This document shows positions 53,839 to 62,078 of a stretch of 64,000 nucleotides of DNA, piece after piece; the stretch's first letter is position 1, and every line of letters begins with the position of its first letter. Origin of the DNA: Paenibacillus caui (GTDB lineage: Bacteria > Bacillota > Bacilli > Paenibacillales > Paenibacillaceae); assembly GCF_019904135.1 (NCBI RefSeq), contig NZ_JAIOGQ010000003.1, forward strand, positions 113,594 through 177,593. The letters run 5' to 3'. The position numbers were made by a program, and so were the translations under genes. The notes under the pieces are model-generated. The model was given only the letters and a program-made list of their open reading frames with translations. It was not told the DNA's origin and did not search any database.

Positions 53839-54496
53839 GAGGAAAGAGAAGACAGCTTTTGGTGTTGGACAGATTTTAATGATTTTGTTCGGAGCTTTTC
53901 TGCTTGCGTTTACGTATTACCATATTAATTTTCAGAACCATTTGGCCGAAGGAGGGTTTGTAGGCCTGGCGCTGCTTGGCAAATATTTGTTTAACCTGCC
54001 GCCTGCGCTTACGAATTTATTGCTTGACATTCCGGTGCTTATGCTCGCCTTGTTCATGAAGAACCGCCGTTTCATTTGGAGCGGCCTGCTTGGCTTCACA
54101 TCGTTCTCGGTCATGTATGAAGCCTGCGAGCGCTTCTCCCCGTTTCATTTCGATTTTCAACACAACCTGCTGCCCGTAGCGCTGATCTCGGGCATATTAA
54201 CCGGTATCGGAGCAGGACTTGTGCTGCGGGCAGGAGGAGTATCCGGCGGAGATGATCTATTGGCTCTATTCATAAGCAAGTGGACCGGCATCAAGCTGGG
54301 AACCGTATTTATTCTGCTGGACGGACTCGTACTCTTGTTATCGCTCGTTTATTTGCCGCTGATGGAGACATTGTTCACGATTCTGGCTGTGTCTATTGCG
54401 GGCAAGATCATTACCTGGATGGTAAGCTATCAAAAGAAAAGCAAGCCGGCGGTTACGATTTCTTATGTAGCGAAGAAGAAGACGGCGCGAGCTTAG
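53837..54496 (+). CDS. YitT-family membrane protein
   Basis: A polytopic membrane protein of 219 aa with five to six hydrophobic helices and the family motif GLVLRAGGVSGGDDLLAL (compare GGxxGGxD in YitT/DUF161). Bacillus YitT relatives usually also carry a C-terminal DUF2179 domain; here the protein ends after the membrane part with a basic tail. Function of the family is unproven. The start codon lies in a small hairpin, suggesting translational control. Confidence 0.85.
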   Translation: MRKEKTAFGVGQILMILFGAFLLAFTYYHINFQNHLAEGGFVGLALLGKYLFNLPPALTNLLLDIPVLMLALFMKNRRFIWSGLLGFTSFSVMYEACERFSPFHFDFQHNLLPVALISGILTGIGAGLVLRAGGVSGGDDLLALFISKWTGIKLGTVFILLDGLVLLLSLVYLPLMETLFTILAVSIAGKIITWMVSYQKKSKPAVTISYVAKKKTARA

Positions 54497-54501
54497 GCGA
54501 G

Positions 54502-54537
54502 AGGTACTTCTCCTGTTTCGACGGGGAAGTACCTTTT
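54502..54537 (+). terminator. Terminator after the YitT gene
   Basis: AGGTACTTC pairs with GAAGTACCT, followed by TTT. It overlaps the end of the coding region by none and sits 5 nt after the stop. Confidence 0.75.
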
Positions 54538-54603
54538 ACTTATTCCGGGCTGTCCTTACCTTCAGAAGCCGGCTGTACGGCATAGCCGGGCCATCCTCAT
54601 AGT

Positions 54604-55572
54604 TTATTCAAACAGAAAGCTGTACTCTCCGTAGCCTTCCTTTTCAAGATCCGCTTTCGGGACAAAACGGAGGGCTGCCGAGTTGATGCAGTAGCGAAGG
54701 CCGTTTGGCCCCGGTCCATCATCAAACACATGCCCAAGGTGAGAATCCGCTTCACGGCTGCGAACCTCCGTCCGAACCATAAAATGACTCGTGTCCAATT
54801 TCTCCTTGATACTGTATTCCCTTAAAGGCTGGGTAAAGCTTGGCCATCCGCAGCCGGCATCGTATTGATCCTTGGAGCTGAACAGCGGCTCGCCGGACAC
54901 AACGTCCACGTAAATCCCTTCCCGATCGTTATTCCAGTACTCCCCGGTGAAGGGACGCTCGGTTGCGTTATTCTGGGTCACTTCATATTGGATCGGCGTG
55001 AGCTTCTCCTTTAAGGCAGCTTTATCATCCGCAGACTTGCCGGACCAGTGGGTCTCAATGAAATCCTCGCGACCGGAGCCTTTGCGATACCGTTTGTAAT
55101 GGAGCGGATTTTTCCGGTGATAATTCTGGTGGTATTCTTCCGCAGGGTAAAAGGTTTTTGCCGGCAGAATAGCCGTTACAATCGGCTTGTCAAACCGGCC
55201 GCTGGCCGCAAGCTTTTGCTTGGATGCCTCCGCTTCTTCCCGCTGCGATTCATTATGATAAAAGATGGCTGTTTGATACGACTCGCCGCGATCGTGAAAT
55301 TGGCCTCCCTCATCGGTAGGATCAATTTGCTGCCAGAACAGCTCAAGCAGCTTGCGGTACGGGAATACTTGCGGATCGAACGTGATCTGAACCGCTTCAT
55401 AATGGCCGGTATGTCCGGCGCAAACCTGTTCGTAGGTAGGATGTTCCGTATGGCCACCCGTATACCCGGATACGATGCCCTTGATGCCGGGCAGTTCCTC
55501 GAAAGGTGAAACCATGCACCAGAAACAGCCTCCCGCAAATGTAGCCAGTTCATAGTTTGCCTGCGTATTCAT
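54604..55572 (-). CDS. msrAB: Methionine sulfoxide reductase MsrA-MsrB fusion
   Basis: Repairs both stereoisomers of oxidised methionine. The N-terminal MsrA domain (about 8-160) has the catalytic Cys in GGCFWCM and the [15 protein letters not shown] motif; the C-terminal MsrB domain (about 180-315) has [23 protein letters not shown] and catalytic Cys in RYCINSAAL. Zn-binding CxxC pairs of MsrB are not seen. 322 aa, cytosolic. AAAGGCGGGA precedes the ATG on the minus strand. Confidence 0.95.
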   Translation of the reverse strand: MNTQANYELATFAGGCFWCMVSPFEELPGIKGIVSGYTGGHTEHPTYEQVCAGHTGHYEAVQITFDPQVFPYRKLLELFWQQIDPTDEGGQFHDRGESYQTAIFYHNESQREEAEASKQKLAASGRFDKPIVTAILPAKTFYPAEEYHQNYHRKNPLHYKRYRKGSGREDFIETHWSGKSADDKAALKEKLTPIQYEVTQNNATERPFTGEYWNNDREGIYVDVVSGEPLFSSKDQYDAGCGWPSFTQPLREYSIKEKLDTSHFMVRTEVRSREADSHLGHVFDDGPGPNGLRYCINSAALRFVPKADLEKEGYGEYSFLFE

Positions 55573-55649
55573 AGGATCCCGCCTTTATATAAAATTTTAT
55601 GCTTTTAGACGTATTTCATTATAATGGATTATAGCCGCAAAACCAAAGA

Positions 55650-56264
55650 TTATCCGGCTTTACGGGCGCTCATTCGCTTGTATCCCCAAACGGCAGCTCC
55701 GATGATTGCCATGTAAAGGCCGAGGATCTCAATGGCGATAAGCGGACGCGAAAACAGCGAGCTGCCCAGAAAGGCATAGACGAGAATTCCCGGCAATTTG
55801 CCGATCACCGACGCCGTTACATAAATTCGGAACGGAATGGAGGAAATGCCGGCGTATAAATTAATGACCCACTGGGGAACAACGGGCAGCAGGCGATATA
55901 AAATAATCGACTCAAAGGGATGGCGGTGCAAATAAGCCGTAAACCGTTCCAATCCGGGGAAACGCTGCAGCCAGCGTGCCGTGCTGTCTTTATACCAGAT
56001 AGCTCCGGCAGCGTATAATACGGCACCCGATAACGTCGATCCGATCACGGTAATGGAGGCGCCGCCCCACGGGCCGTAGATCATGCCGATCGCAGCGATG
56101 ACGAGCTTGTAAGGCACGACGGGGAACAGGGCAAGCAAGGATGCCATCACGATCATGAGCAGGGGAGAAGGACGATGCTCCAGCCATTGCATGATTTCAT
56201 CTCTATAAAAATAGGCCGTGATCATAATCCATACATACAGGAGCGGAACAAGCCATTTATTCAT
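55650..56264 (-). CDS. TVP38/TMEM64 (VTT-domain) membrane protein
   Basis: A DedA-superfamily protein of 204 aa with about five membrane segments. The core motif GMIYGPWGGASITVIGSTLSG and RLLPVVPQWVINLYAG, with the conserved Arg and Pro residues, match the VTT domain. Such proteins are thought to move lipids or undecaprenyl phosphate across the membrane, or to support membrane potential. Single-gene unit on the minus strand. Confidence 0.88.
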   Translation of the reverse strand: MNKWLVPLLYVWIMITAYFYRDEIMQWLEHRPSPLLMIVMASLLALFPVVPYKLVIAAIGMIYGPWGGASITVIGSTLSGAVLYAAGAIWYKDSTARWLQRFPGLERFTAYLHRHPFESIILYRLLPVVPQWVINLYAGISSIPFRIYVTASVIGKLPGILVYAFLGSSLFSRPLIAIEILGLYMAIIGAAVWGYKRMSARKAG

Positions 56265-56412
56265 AGCTGCTGTATTTCCTTTCCGTTAGCGGTAATATCG
56301 CTTGCTTTTCTCTGATGATAGCAAAATCAGCGCCAAAAAGCGAAAATATTGTTAAATAGGTAGTGGTATTTTTCAAAGACAGATGTTATAATGACTGCAA
56401 ATGAATATGCTT

Positions 56413-56545
56413 GGTTCCCAAAGGGGAGTAGCTTTAAACAATAAAGTCGTCATTACGGGATAGTATCCCCGGCTTTATCGACAACAATTCCGTTCTGTTG
56501 TTAGCGAGACCTTTGCCCGCTGTGATACAGGGGTAAAGGTTATTT
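56413..56545 (+). ncRNA. yybP-ykoY manganese riboswitch
   Basis: The class signature is clear: AAAGGGGAGTAGC at the 5' side, a CCCCGGC region, and GCGAGACCTTTGCCC with a complementary GGGGTAAAGGTT closing the 3' arm. The riboswitch senses Mn2+ and usually controls manganese exporters of the TerC/MntP groups; the terC gene downstream fits. Boundaries are approximate. Confidence 0.88.
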
Positions 56546-56566
56546 TTATGCATTTTTGCTTAATTA

Positions 56567-56598
56567 TGCGCCTTTGCCTGTTGTACCGGCAAGGCGCA
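56567..56598 (+). promoter_or_regulatory. Hairpin in the riboswitch expression platform
   Basis: TGCGCCTTTGCC pairs with GGCAAGGCGCA. No T tract follows, so this may be an antiterminator element or work at translation level rather than as a terminator. Confidence 0.45.
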
Positions 56599-56694
56599 TT
56601 AGTGTTTGAAACGACAAGCCTCGAAAAGGACAAGAGGGGAACGTTTTAAATTGCGCGAACCGGCAGAAAATAATAAAAAGGAGGAGGTTTTTTT

Positions 56695-57384
56695 ATGGAC
56701 TTTATGAGCATTGAGTTTTGGGGGGCACTTTTATCCATTATTTTGATTGACCTCGTGCTGGCCGGCGACAACGCCATCGTCATTGGACTGGCTGCGCGCA
56801 ATGTGCCCAAAGCTGACCAGAAGAAAGTAATCCTCTGGGGAACGATTGGCGCCATTGTCGTCAGAGTGATTATGACGGTTCTGGTCGTTCAGTTGCTCAA
56901 TATCCCGGGACTGCGGCTGGCGGGAGGATTGGCACTGATCTGGATTGCCTACAAGCTGCTTGTAGAAGAGAAGAAACATGACATCAGCACAGGCACACAG
57001 ATGTGGGCAGCCATTCGCACGATCATTATTGCGGACACGATGATGGGATTGGATAACGTGCTTGCGGTTGCTGGAGCTGCCCACGGAGACATGGGGCTGG
57101 TTCTTATTGGACTGGCTGTGTCAGTTCCGATTATGGTTTGGGGCAGCACGATCATTTTGAAGCTGACGGAGCGTTTTCCTGTCGTGATTACGATCGGTTC
57201 AGCCGTGCTGGCCTGGACATCAGCGAAAATGCTTGTTGAGGAACCGCTGATTCATGACTGGTTCACCATGCCGCTGATCAAATATGGATTTGAAGCATTG
57301 GTCGTTATAGCGGTGGTGAGCATAGGAACCTATGTGAAAACAAAGCGGGAACGGCTGCGCAAATTTCAGCAGTCTCTAGAGTAG
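56695..57384 (+). CDS. TerC/Alx-type metal (Mn2+) exporter
   Basis: A TerC-family membrane protein of 229 aa similar to YjbE, about seven helices. The acidic metal-site motifs IDLVLAGDNAIVIG and MGLDNVLAVAG are intact. Members of this family export Mn2+, in part to supply secreted metalloenzymes. The upstream Mn2+ riboswitch supports this. AAGGAGGAGG lies before the ATG. Confidence 0.92.
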   Translation: MDFMSIEFWGALLSIILIDLVLAGDNAIVIGLAARNVPKADQKKVILWGTIGAIVVRVIMTVLVVQLLNIPGLRLAGGLALIWIAYKLLVEEKKHDISTGTQMWAAIRTIIIADTMMGLDNVLAVAGAAHGDMGLVLIGLAVSVPIMVWGSTIILKLTERFPVVITIGSAVLAWTSAKMLVEEPLIHDWFTMPLIKYGFEALVVIAVVSIGTYVKTKRERLRKFQQSLE

Positions 57385-57401
57385 AATCATTTTGTGCATG
57401 T

Positions 57402-57444
57402 AAAACAGACAAAGCCGTTCCGTTGGAACGGCTTTGTCTGTTTT
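57402..57444. terminator. Bidirectional terminator between terC and araC-type gene
   Basis: A 20-bp perfect stem, AAAACAGACAAAGCCGTTCC around GTT, with A and T tracts on the two sides; serves both converging genes. Confidence 0.9.
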
Positions 57445-57447
57445 CGC

Positions 57448-58266
57448 TTATTTTAAATTTTCCCGGCTCGCAATGCGAAACTGCTTCGGGGACATACCGT
57501 ATTTGGCACGGAACACTTTATGAAAATAATTGTAGCTGGGAAATCCGGAGCTTTCAGCCACATGTTCCAGGGACAAGGGGCTGAAAATAATCCGCTCCCG
57601 CGCCATATTCAGACGGATGTCGAGCGCGTACCTGATCATGCTTTGTCCGAAAGCGTCTTTAAACAGGTGAACTGCGCGCGATACGCTGATGCCTGCATAG
57701 GCAGCCGCATCCTCAAGCCGAAAGCTCGTTGCCGCATTTTCTTCGACAAAATGCTTGAGCTGGTACGCGAGGTAAGAACGGTGCCCGGCATGGGGCTGCT
57801 CATCCAATTGTCTGTCGATTTCCAGACACAAAATCTTTACATAATATTCGGCGATTTCCGGTTTGTGGTTCGAAATTCGCTGCTGCTCCAGTGTAATTTG
57901 TCTGAACAGGCTGATAAACGAGTCCGTCATCGGCATTCGGATTTTGTTTGACCTTGCTCTGGCGGCCCACCAATCCTCAATCCAGCATCCTTTGAGAAAA
58001 ATATAATAATCCCCGCTAATCATCGAAGATTCTTTTGAACTTGCAGCCGAATTGATGTACAGTTCATATGGCTCGCTCGGGGAGAAAAGAAGCAGGTCGC
58101 CCATTTCAACATCGACCAGGACGTGACCGCATCGGGCGCGCGCTTTGCCTTCCGTCTGGAGCCGTATTAAATAGTGGCCGAGACCGCTGGCCGCATTTGA
58201 TCCGAAAGCTTTGCGGTGAACGGAATAACCCGCTGCCAAAATATCAATACGCTCTTCGGTGATCAT
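57448..58266 (-). CDS. AraC-family transcriptional regulator
   Basis: An N-terminal cupin-like ligand domain (about 10-120, with GHYLIRLQTEGKARARCG) and a C-terminal pair of helix-turn-helix motifs (about 175-270: FRLEDAAAYAGISVSRAVHLF and LEHVAESSGFPSYNYFHKVF). 272 aa from the ATG that follows AGGAGGATT. It is divergent from the sugar isomerase-dehydrogenase genes 320 nt away and is likely to control them, with the ligand a sugar. The intervening DNA also holds an RNA candidate. Confidence 0.9.
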   Translation of the reverse strand: MITEERIDILAAGYSVHRKAFGSNAASGLGHYLIRLQTEGKARARCGHVLVDVEMGDLLLFSPSEPYELYINSAASSKESSMISGDYYIFLKGCWIEDWWAARARSNKIRMPMTDSFISLFRQITLEQQRISNHKPEIAEYYVKILCLEIDRQLDEQPHAGHRSYLAYQLKHFVEENAATSFRLEDAAAYAGISVSRAVHLFKDAFGQSMIRYALDIRLNMARERIIFSPLSLEHVAESSGFPSYNYFHKVFRAKYGMSPKQFRIASRENLK

Positions 58267-58365
58267 TGGTGACAATCCTCCTGCAGCTCCAAGTTAAATA
58301 ATGACCAGATTGTTCATGTTTGAATCATATCATTCATTTTACTCCGGAACAAAACATATTACTAT

Positions 58366-58500
58366 ATAGCTAGCCTTGGGAACAGAGAGCCTGAGCTATC
58401 CGGATTACGGGTTGCTGCCTGAGAACACTCGGGCGGTTCCTTTAACAAGTAGGCACCCACCTGTTGCCTGCTGTCGAAGAAGACGTAGAAGCCTAAGGAG
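58366..58500 (+). ncRNA. 6S-like (SsrS) RNA candidate
   Basis: A non-coding stretch with a closing stem CCTTGGG (58374-58380) with CCTAAGG (58492-58498), an inner hairpin GCCTGAG-AACA-CTCGGGC, and a third, GTAGGCA...TGCCTGC. The segment GGTTCCTTTAACAAGTAGGC followed by ACCCACCTGTTG resembles the conserved 3' part of 6S RNAs as I remember it. A possible -10 (TACTAT) lies just upstream. Length (about 135 nt) is on the short side for 6S. It could instead be an unrelated structured RNA. Confidence 0.45.
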
Positions 58501-58588
58501 GACCAGTATTGGAAACGTATACATTTATGATTATGAACCTGATCATTCCTTCTGCAGGAATTAGAATGAAAAGTGAGGGTGAAAAACA

Positions 58589-59359
58589 ATGACCAAAGTA
58601 GGATTGCAACTGTACACCGTTAGGGAACATCTGGAGCAGGATTTTGAAGGCACGCTCCGCAAAATTGCCGGGCTTGGCTACCAAGGGGTAGAGTTTGCAG
58701 GATATTATGGCCGAACGAAGGAGGAAGTCCGTTCCCTCCTCGAGGAAACCGGGCTGGCTGCGATCGGTACGCATACGTCTTTGGACCGGCTTAAGAACCA
58801 TTTACAGGAAGAAATTGAATTCAACAAATTCATCGGCAACCGGAATCTTGTTATTCCTTATGTTATTGAAGAAGACCGTAGCCGTTGGCCGGAAATCATT
58901 GCCGACATCCGGAACATCGGGGAAGCCTGCGCGGCGGAAGATATGGTTCTGCTGTATCATAACCACGACTTCGAGCTGACGCAGAAGCTGGAAGATCGGC
59001 CCGTGCTTGACGCCATTTACGAGCAGGTGCCGGCATCGCTCGTTCAGGTTGAGCTTGATTCCTGCTGGGTGCATTATGCCGGATACGATCCAGTAGAATA
59101 TGTGCGCAAATATACGAGCCGTCTGCTGCTGCTGCATTTAAAGGATGTCAAAAGACGCGAAGACGGATCGCCCGAAACGGTTGAGCTTGGAGCCGGCGAA
59201 GTGGATGTGAAGCGAATCGCCGATGCAGGGATTGCCGCCGGAGTGAAATGGCTGATTGTGGAGCAGGATTTCTCGGCAAAAGGCGCGCTGGACAGCATTT
59301 CAATCAGTATGGATTGGCTGAAAGCCTATCAGACCGGAGGAGGAAACATTCATGTCTAA
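58589..59359 (+). CDS. Sugar phosphate isomerase/epimerase (xylose isomerase-like TIM barrel)
   Basis: An AP-endonuclease-2-fold protein of 256 aa of the IolE/YcjR type. It starts MTKVGLQLYTVREHLEQDF and has metal-site residues in LLYHNHDFEL, VELDSCWVHYAG and LLLHLKDVKR. It overlaps the following dehydrogenase start by 8 nt, the common pairing of an epimerase with a Gfo/Idh/MocA dehydrogenase for sugar or inositol derivatives. GTGAGGGTG precedes the ATG. Substrate unknown. Confidence 0.88.
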   Translation: MTKVGLQLYTVREHLEQDFEGTLRKIAGLGYQGVEFAGYYGRTKEEVRSLLEETGLAAIGTHTSLDRLKNHLQEEIEFNKFIGNRNLVIPYVIEEDRSRWPEIIADIRNIGEACAAEDMVLLYHNHDFELTQKLEDRPVLDAIYEQVPASLVQVELDSCWVHYAGYDPVEYVRKYTSRLLLLHLKDVKRREDGSPETVELGAGEVDVKRIADAGIAAGVKWLIVEQDFSAKGALDSISISMDWLKAYQTGGGNIHV

Positions 59360-60434
59360 ACTGTTGAAAGTAGCTGTTATCGGCTGTGGGGGATCGCGAA
59401 CGGCAAGCATTTGCCGAACCTTGTGAAGCAGCCTGAAGTGCAATTGGTCGCCTTTTGCGACATTACCCGAAGAACGTGCCCGGAAGGCTGCGGAAGAGTA
59501 CGGTACGGGAAACGCCGAGGTGTTTACCGACTACCGTGAGCTGCTTGCAAAAGCCGGTTTGGATGTGGTTCATGTGTGCACGCCGAATGATTCACACGCC
59601 GAAATTACGATCGCTGCATTGGAAGCCGGCAGCCATGTCATGTGCGAAAAGCCGATGGCCAAAACGGCGGAACAAGCCCGCGCAATGCTGGAAGCTGCCA
59701 AATGTACCGGCAAAAAGCTTAGCATCGCCTATCAAAACCGCTTCCGCAATGACAGCCTTTATTTGAAAAGTGTGTGTGAAAACGGCGAGCTTGGCGACAT
59801 TTATCTCGGTAAAGCCCTAGCCATCCGCCGCCGCGCCGTTCCTACATGGGGCGTATTTCTGGATGAAGAGAAGCAAGGAGGCGGACCGCTGATCGATATC
59901 GGTACGCATGCGCTCGACCTTACCTTATGGCTGATGGACAACTACGAGCCGAAAAGCGTCATGGGCTTGGTTTTCCACAAGCTTGGAAGCCGCAAAAACG
60001 CCGCAAATGATTTCGGCTCCTGGGATCCCGAGAAGTTCACGGTGGAGGATTCGGCTTTTGGCTATATCACAATGAAGAATGGAGCAACCATCATACTTGA
60101 ATCCAGCTGGGCGCTGAATGTAGTTGAGAAGGGAGAAGCCAAAACCCTTTTGTGCGGCACGGAAGGCGGTGCGGATATGAAAGACGGTCTGCGGATCAAC
60201 GGGGAGAAGAACAGCCGCCTTTATGAGACGAAGATTGATCTCAGCACTGGCGGCGTAGCCTTTTATTCCGGAGCATCAGAAACCGAGGCTTTCTGTGAAG
60301 CCAAAGCATGGGTAGCAGCGATTCTGGAAGATAAAGAGCCGCTCGTTAAACCAGAGCAGGCGCTTGTCGTTACCGAAATTCTCGAGGCTATTTACGAATC
60401 CGCAAAAACTGGCCGTGCGGTCTATTTCGATTAA
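59352..60434 (+). pseudogene. Gfo/Idh/MocA oxidoreductase with two compensating frameshifts
   Basis: The protein starts MSKLLKVAVIGCGG (NAD-binding) and, from the DYRELLAKAGLDVVHVCTPN stretch to FD at the end, is a normal Gfo/Idh/MocA dehydrogenase with CEKPMAKT and the GGGPLIDIGTHALDL motif. As read, a stop follows codon 24. Adding one G to the G5 run at 59388-59392 and removing one C from the CCC at 59466-59468 restores IANGKHLPNLVKQPEV and DITEERARKAAEEYG. Both changes are in homopolymers, so a sequence or assembly error is as likely as true decay. Confidence 0.82.
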
Positions 60435-60468
60435 GAATAATTGGTTCTGAATTGAAGCAAATTAGGGT

Positions 60469-60500
60469 GGCAGCCGATTATGGGCTGCCTCCCTTTTTTA
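60469..60500 (+). terminator. Terminator after the isomerase-dehydrogenase pair
   Basis: GGCAGCC-gattatg-GGCTGCC followed by TCCCTTTTTT. Confidence 0.88.
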
Positions 60501-60652
60501 CAAATAAACATTTATTTGATGCGCGGATTCGTTTCGGTTAAAACGATTTCCCATTTTCAAAACATTAAAAATATGTTAAAATGATATATACTAACTTAAT
60601 GTAAGTCTTTTCCGGATTCATCTGCTCCGGAGTATTAAAGAGGTGATAAGCA

Positions 60653-60970
60653 ATGGCAGATAAAGATTTAAGCATGTGCCCCCGCTTTGAAACCGCATTT
60701 TCTTTTCTAGGGAAACGGTGGAACGGACTGATTATTCAGACCTTAATGAGTGGTCCCAAGCGGTTTAAAGATATTTCGAACCTCATCCCGTCGATGAGTG
60801 ACAAAATGCTGTCTGAACGGATGAAGGATTTGGAGTGCGAAGGCATTTTGATTCGCCACGTATATCCTGAAACACCGGTCAGAATTGAATATGAACTTAC
60901 TGAAAAAGGCAGGGCGCTTCGTCCCGTCATGCAGCAGATTCAGTCCTGGGCTGAAGAGTGGGTAAAATAA
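60653..60970 (+). CDS. HxlR-family transcriptional regulator
   Basis: A winged-helix regulator of 105 aa: MCPRFETAFSFLGKRWNG at the start, and ISNLIPSMSDKMLSERMKDL as the recognition part. A single Cys, C9, lies at the conserved N-terminal position used for thiol-stress sensing in YodB/HypR-type members. AGAGGTGATAAGC precedes the ATG. A decayed flavoprotein-like fragment lies just downstream, which may have been its target. Ligand unknown. Confidence 0.9.
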   Translation: MADKDLSMCPRFETAFSFLGKRWNGLIIQTLMSGPKRFKDISNLIPSMSDKMLSERMKDLECEGILIRHVYPETPVRIEYELTEKGRALRPVMQQIQSWAEEWVK

Positions 60971-61018
60971 CAGATACAGTCAACAATTTTCCAGCATAAA
61001 TGCTTGTCTTAAACAGCC

Positions 61019-61141
61019 CATGTCATTCTCGCAACAGGGGCGCTCACGGATTTGGCCGCACAGATCGGGCTGGAGACGGCCAATGGTCGGGAGCCCAGAA
61101 TCAAGACAGTGATTGCGACGGATGGATATGGCCGGAGGTTA
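61019..61141 (+). pseudogene. Fragment of a thioredoxin-reductase-like flavoprotein
   Basis: In one frame without start codon the DNA reads HVILATGALTDLAAQIGLE then REPRIKTVIATDGYGR. This recalls the C-terminal part of TrxB-like NAD(P)/FAD oxidoreductases (a strand before DxxGRTSVPG). It is about 40 codons and ends at a terminator. Assignment is tentative. Confidence 0.35.
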
Positions 61142-61182
61142 AGCAATTGCCGGCTGATAATCAGTCTGCAGTTGCTTTTTTT
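61142..61182 (+). terminator. Rho-independent terminator
   Basis: AGCAATTGC...GCAGTTGCT with an inner GCTGAT/ATCAGT pairing, followed by a run of T. Confidence 0.8.
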
Positions 61183-61291
61183 GTTAAAATGGTCCCCTTT
61201 CTTATGTGTAAAATTTGAAGTTTGGCGAATTGTCCGGTATGCTGGATACAGAATGGAAAAAGAATCAATCTGAAGAATAAGGAGGGATATT

Positions 61292-62002
61292 TTGAAAGTG
61301 CTCAGCCGGCTGCTTTCCGGAATGATGTTGTGCTCAGCCTTTTTATTATCCGCCGCCTGCGACTCAGAAAACGCCGCCGTACAACCAGATTCCGTAGCCC
61401 ACCGGCAAAACGACGGCATTGAGCTGTGGATTGACGGGGGGAATTTAATGCCCGATGTGAGGCGCGCCCTCCATGTTGATTTTTCTTCCGATCTGAATGT
61501 CCGAAAAGTACTTGAAAACAGCGGTATCGTCGCTTTATCTGAAGATGAAGACGGCATCAAATCCGTTGGAAATATTTCGCTTGATAATGAATTGTATTGG
61601 GGAGTAAAGGTTAACGGAATGGATAGCGATGCCTCTGCCTGGGACAAGGTGCTGAAAAGAGGGGATGAAATTCTGGTCTGCCTGAAAAAAGACTCCGATG
61701 AAACGGACGCTCTAAGTGGACAGATTGTTCTCAAAATGTCAGGCGGGACAAGCAATCCGTCGTTGAAGCATTATTTTGTCAACCTGTATCATGATAATTT
61801 AACGGTCAGGGACCTGCTGCTTAACAGCGGAATGATCCGGATGAACAATCACTACCAGCTGGTTACGGCCGTTAACGGCTACATGGCCAGAGTAAACGAA
61901 AAGTGGATAGTCAAACTGAACAACAAGAAGCTGCTGGAGAGCGGTTTGGACAGGAAGCTCCAGCCAAGCGATACGGTAGAGGTTATATTAAGTCAAATAT
62001 AA
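61292..62002 (+). CDS. Lipoprotein with two beta-grasp-like repeats
   Basis: A 236-residue exported protein. The signal peptide ends LLSAAC, a slightly atypical lipobox (Ser at -3), with the lipid-modified Cys expected at C23. The mature part has two related halves: NVRKVLENSGIV...YWGVKVNGMDSD...LKRGDEILVCL and TVRDLLLNSGMI...KWIVKLNNKKLL...LQPSDTVEVIL. This pattern resembles DUF4430/SLBB-like ligand-binding domains, seen in cobalamin-binding and extracellular proteins. TTG start after AAGGAGGG. Function unknown. Confidence 0.65.
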   Translation: MKVLSRLLSGMMLCSAFLLSAACDSENAAVQPDSVAHRQNDGIELWIDGGNLMPDVRRALHVDFSSDLNVRKVLENSGIVALSEDEDGIKSVGNISLDNELYWGVKVNGMDSDASAWDKVLKRGDEILVCLKKDSDETDALSGQIVLKMSGGTSNPSLKHYFVNLYHDNLTVRDLLLNSGMIRMNNHYQLVTAVNGYMARVNEKWIVKLNNKKLLESGLDRKLQPSDTVEVILSQI

Positions 62003-62020
62003 ATCAGGGCAGCACACCAA

Positions 62021-62070
62021 AAAGGGGTTGTACAAAAGTAGTCATTACTACTTTTGTAACACCCCCTTTA
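62021..62070 (+). terminator. Long terminator-like hairpin, intron target
   Basis: ACAAAAGTAGT-CATT-ACTACTTTTGT is an 11-bp perfect stem, extended outward by AAAGGGG(T)/(A)CCCCCTTT. It lies between the lipoprotein stop and the 5' end of the group II intron. Confidence 0.8.
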
Positions 62071-62078
62071 TATTTGGC

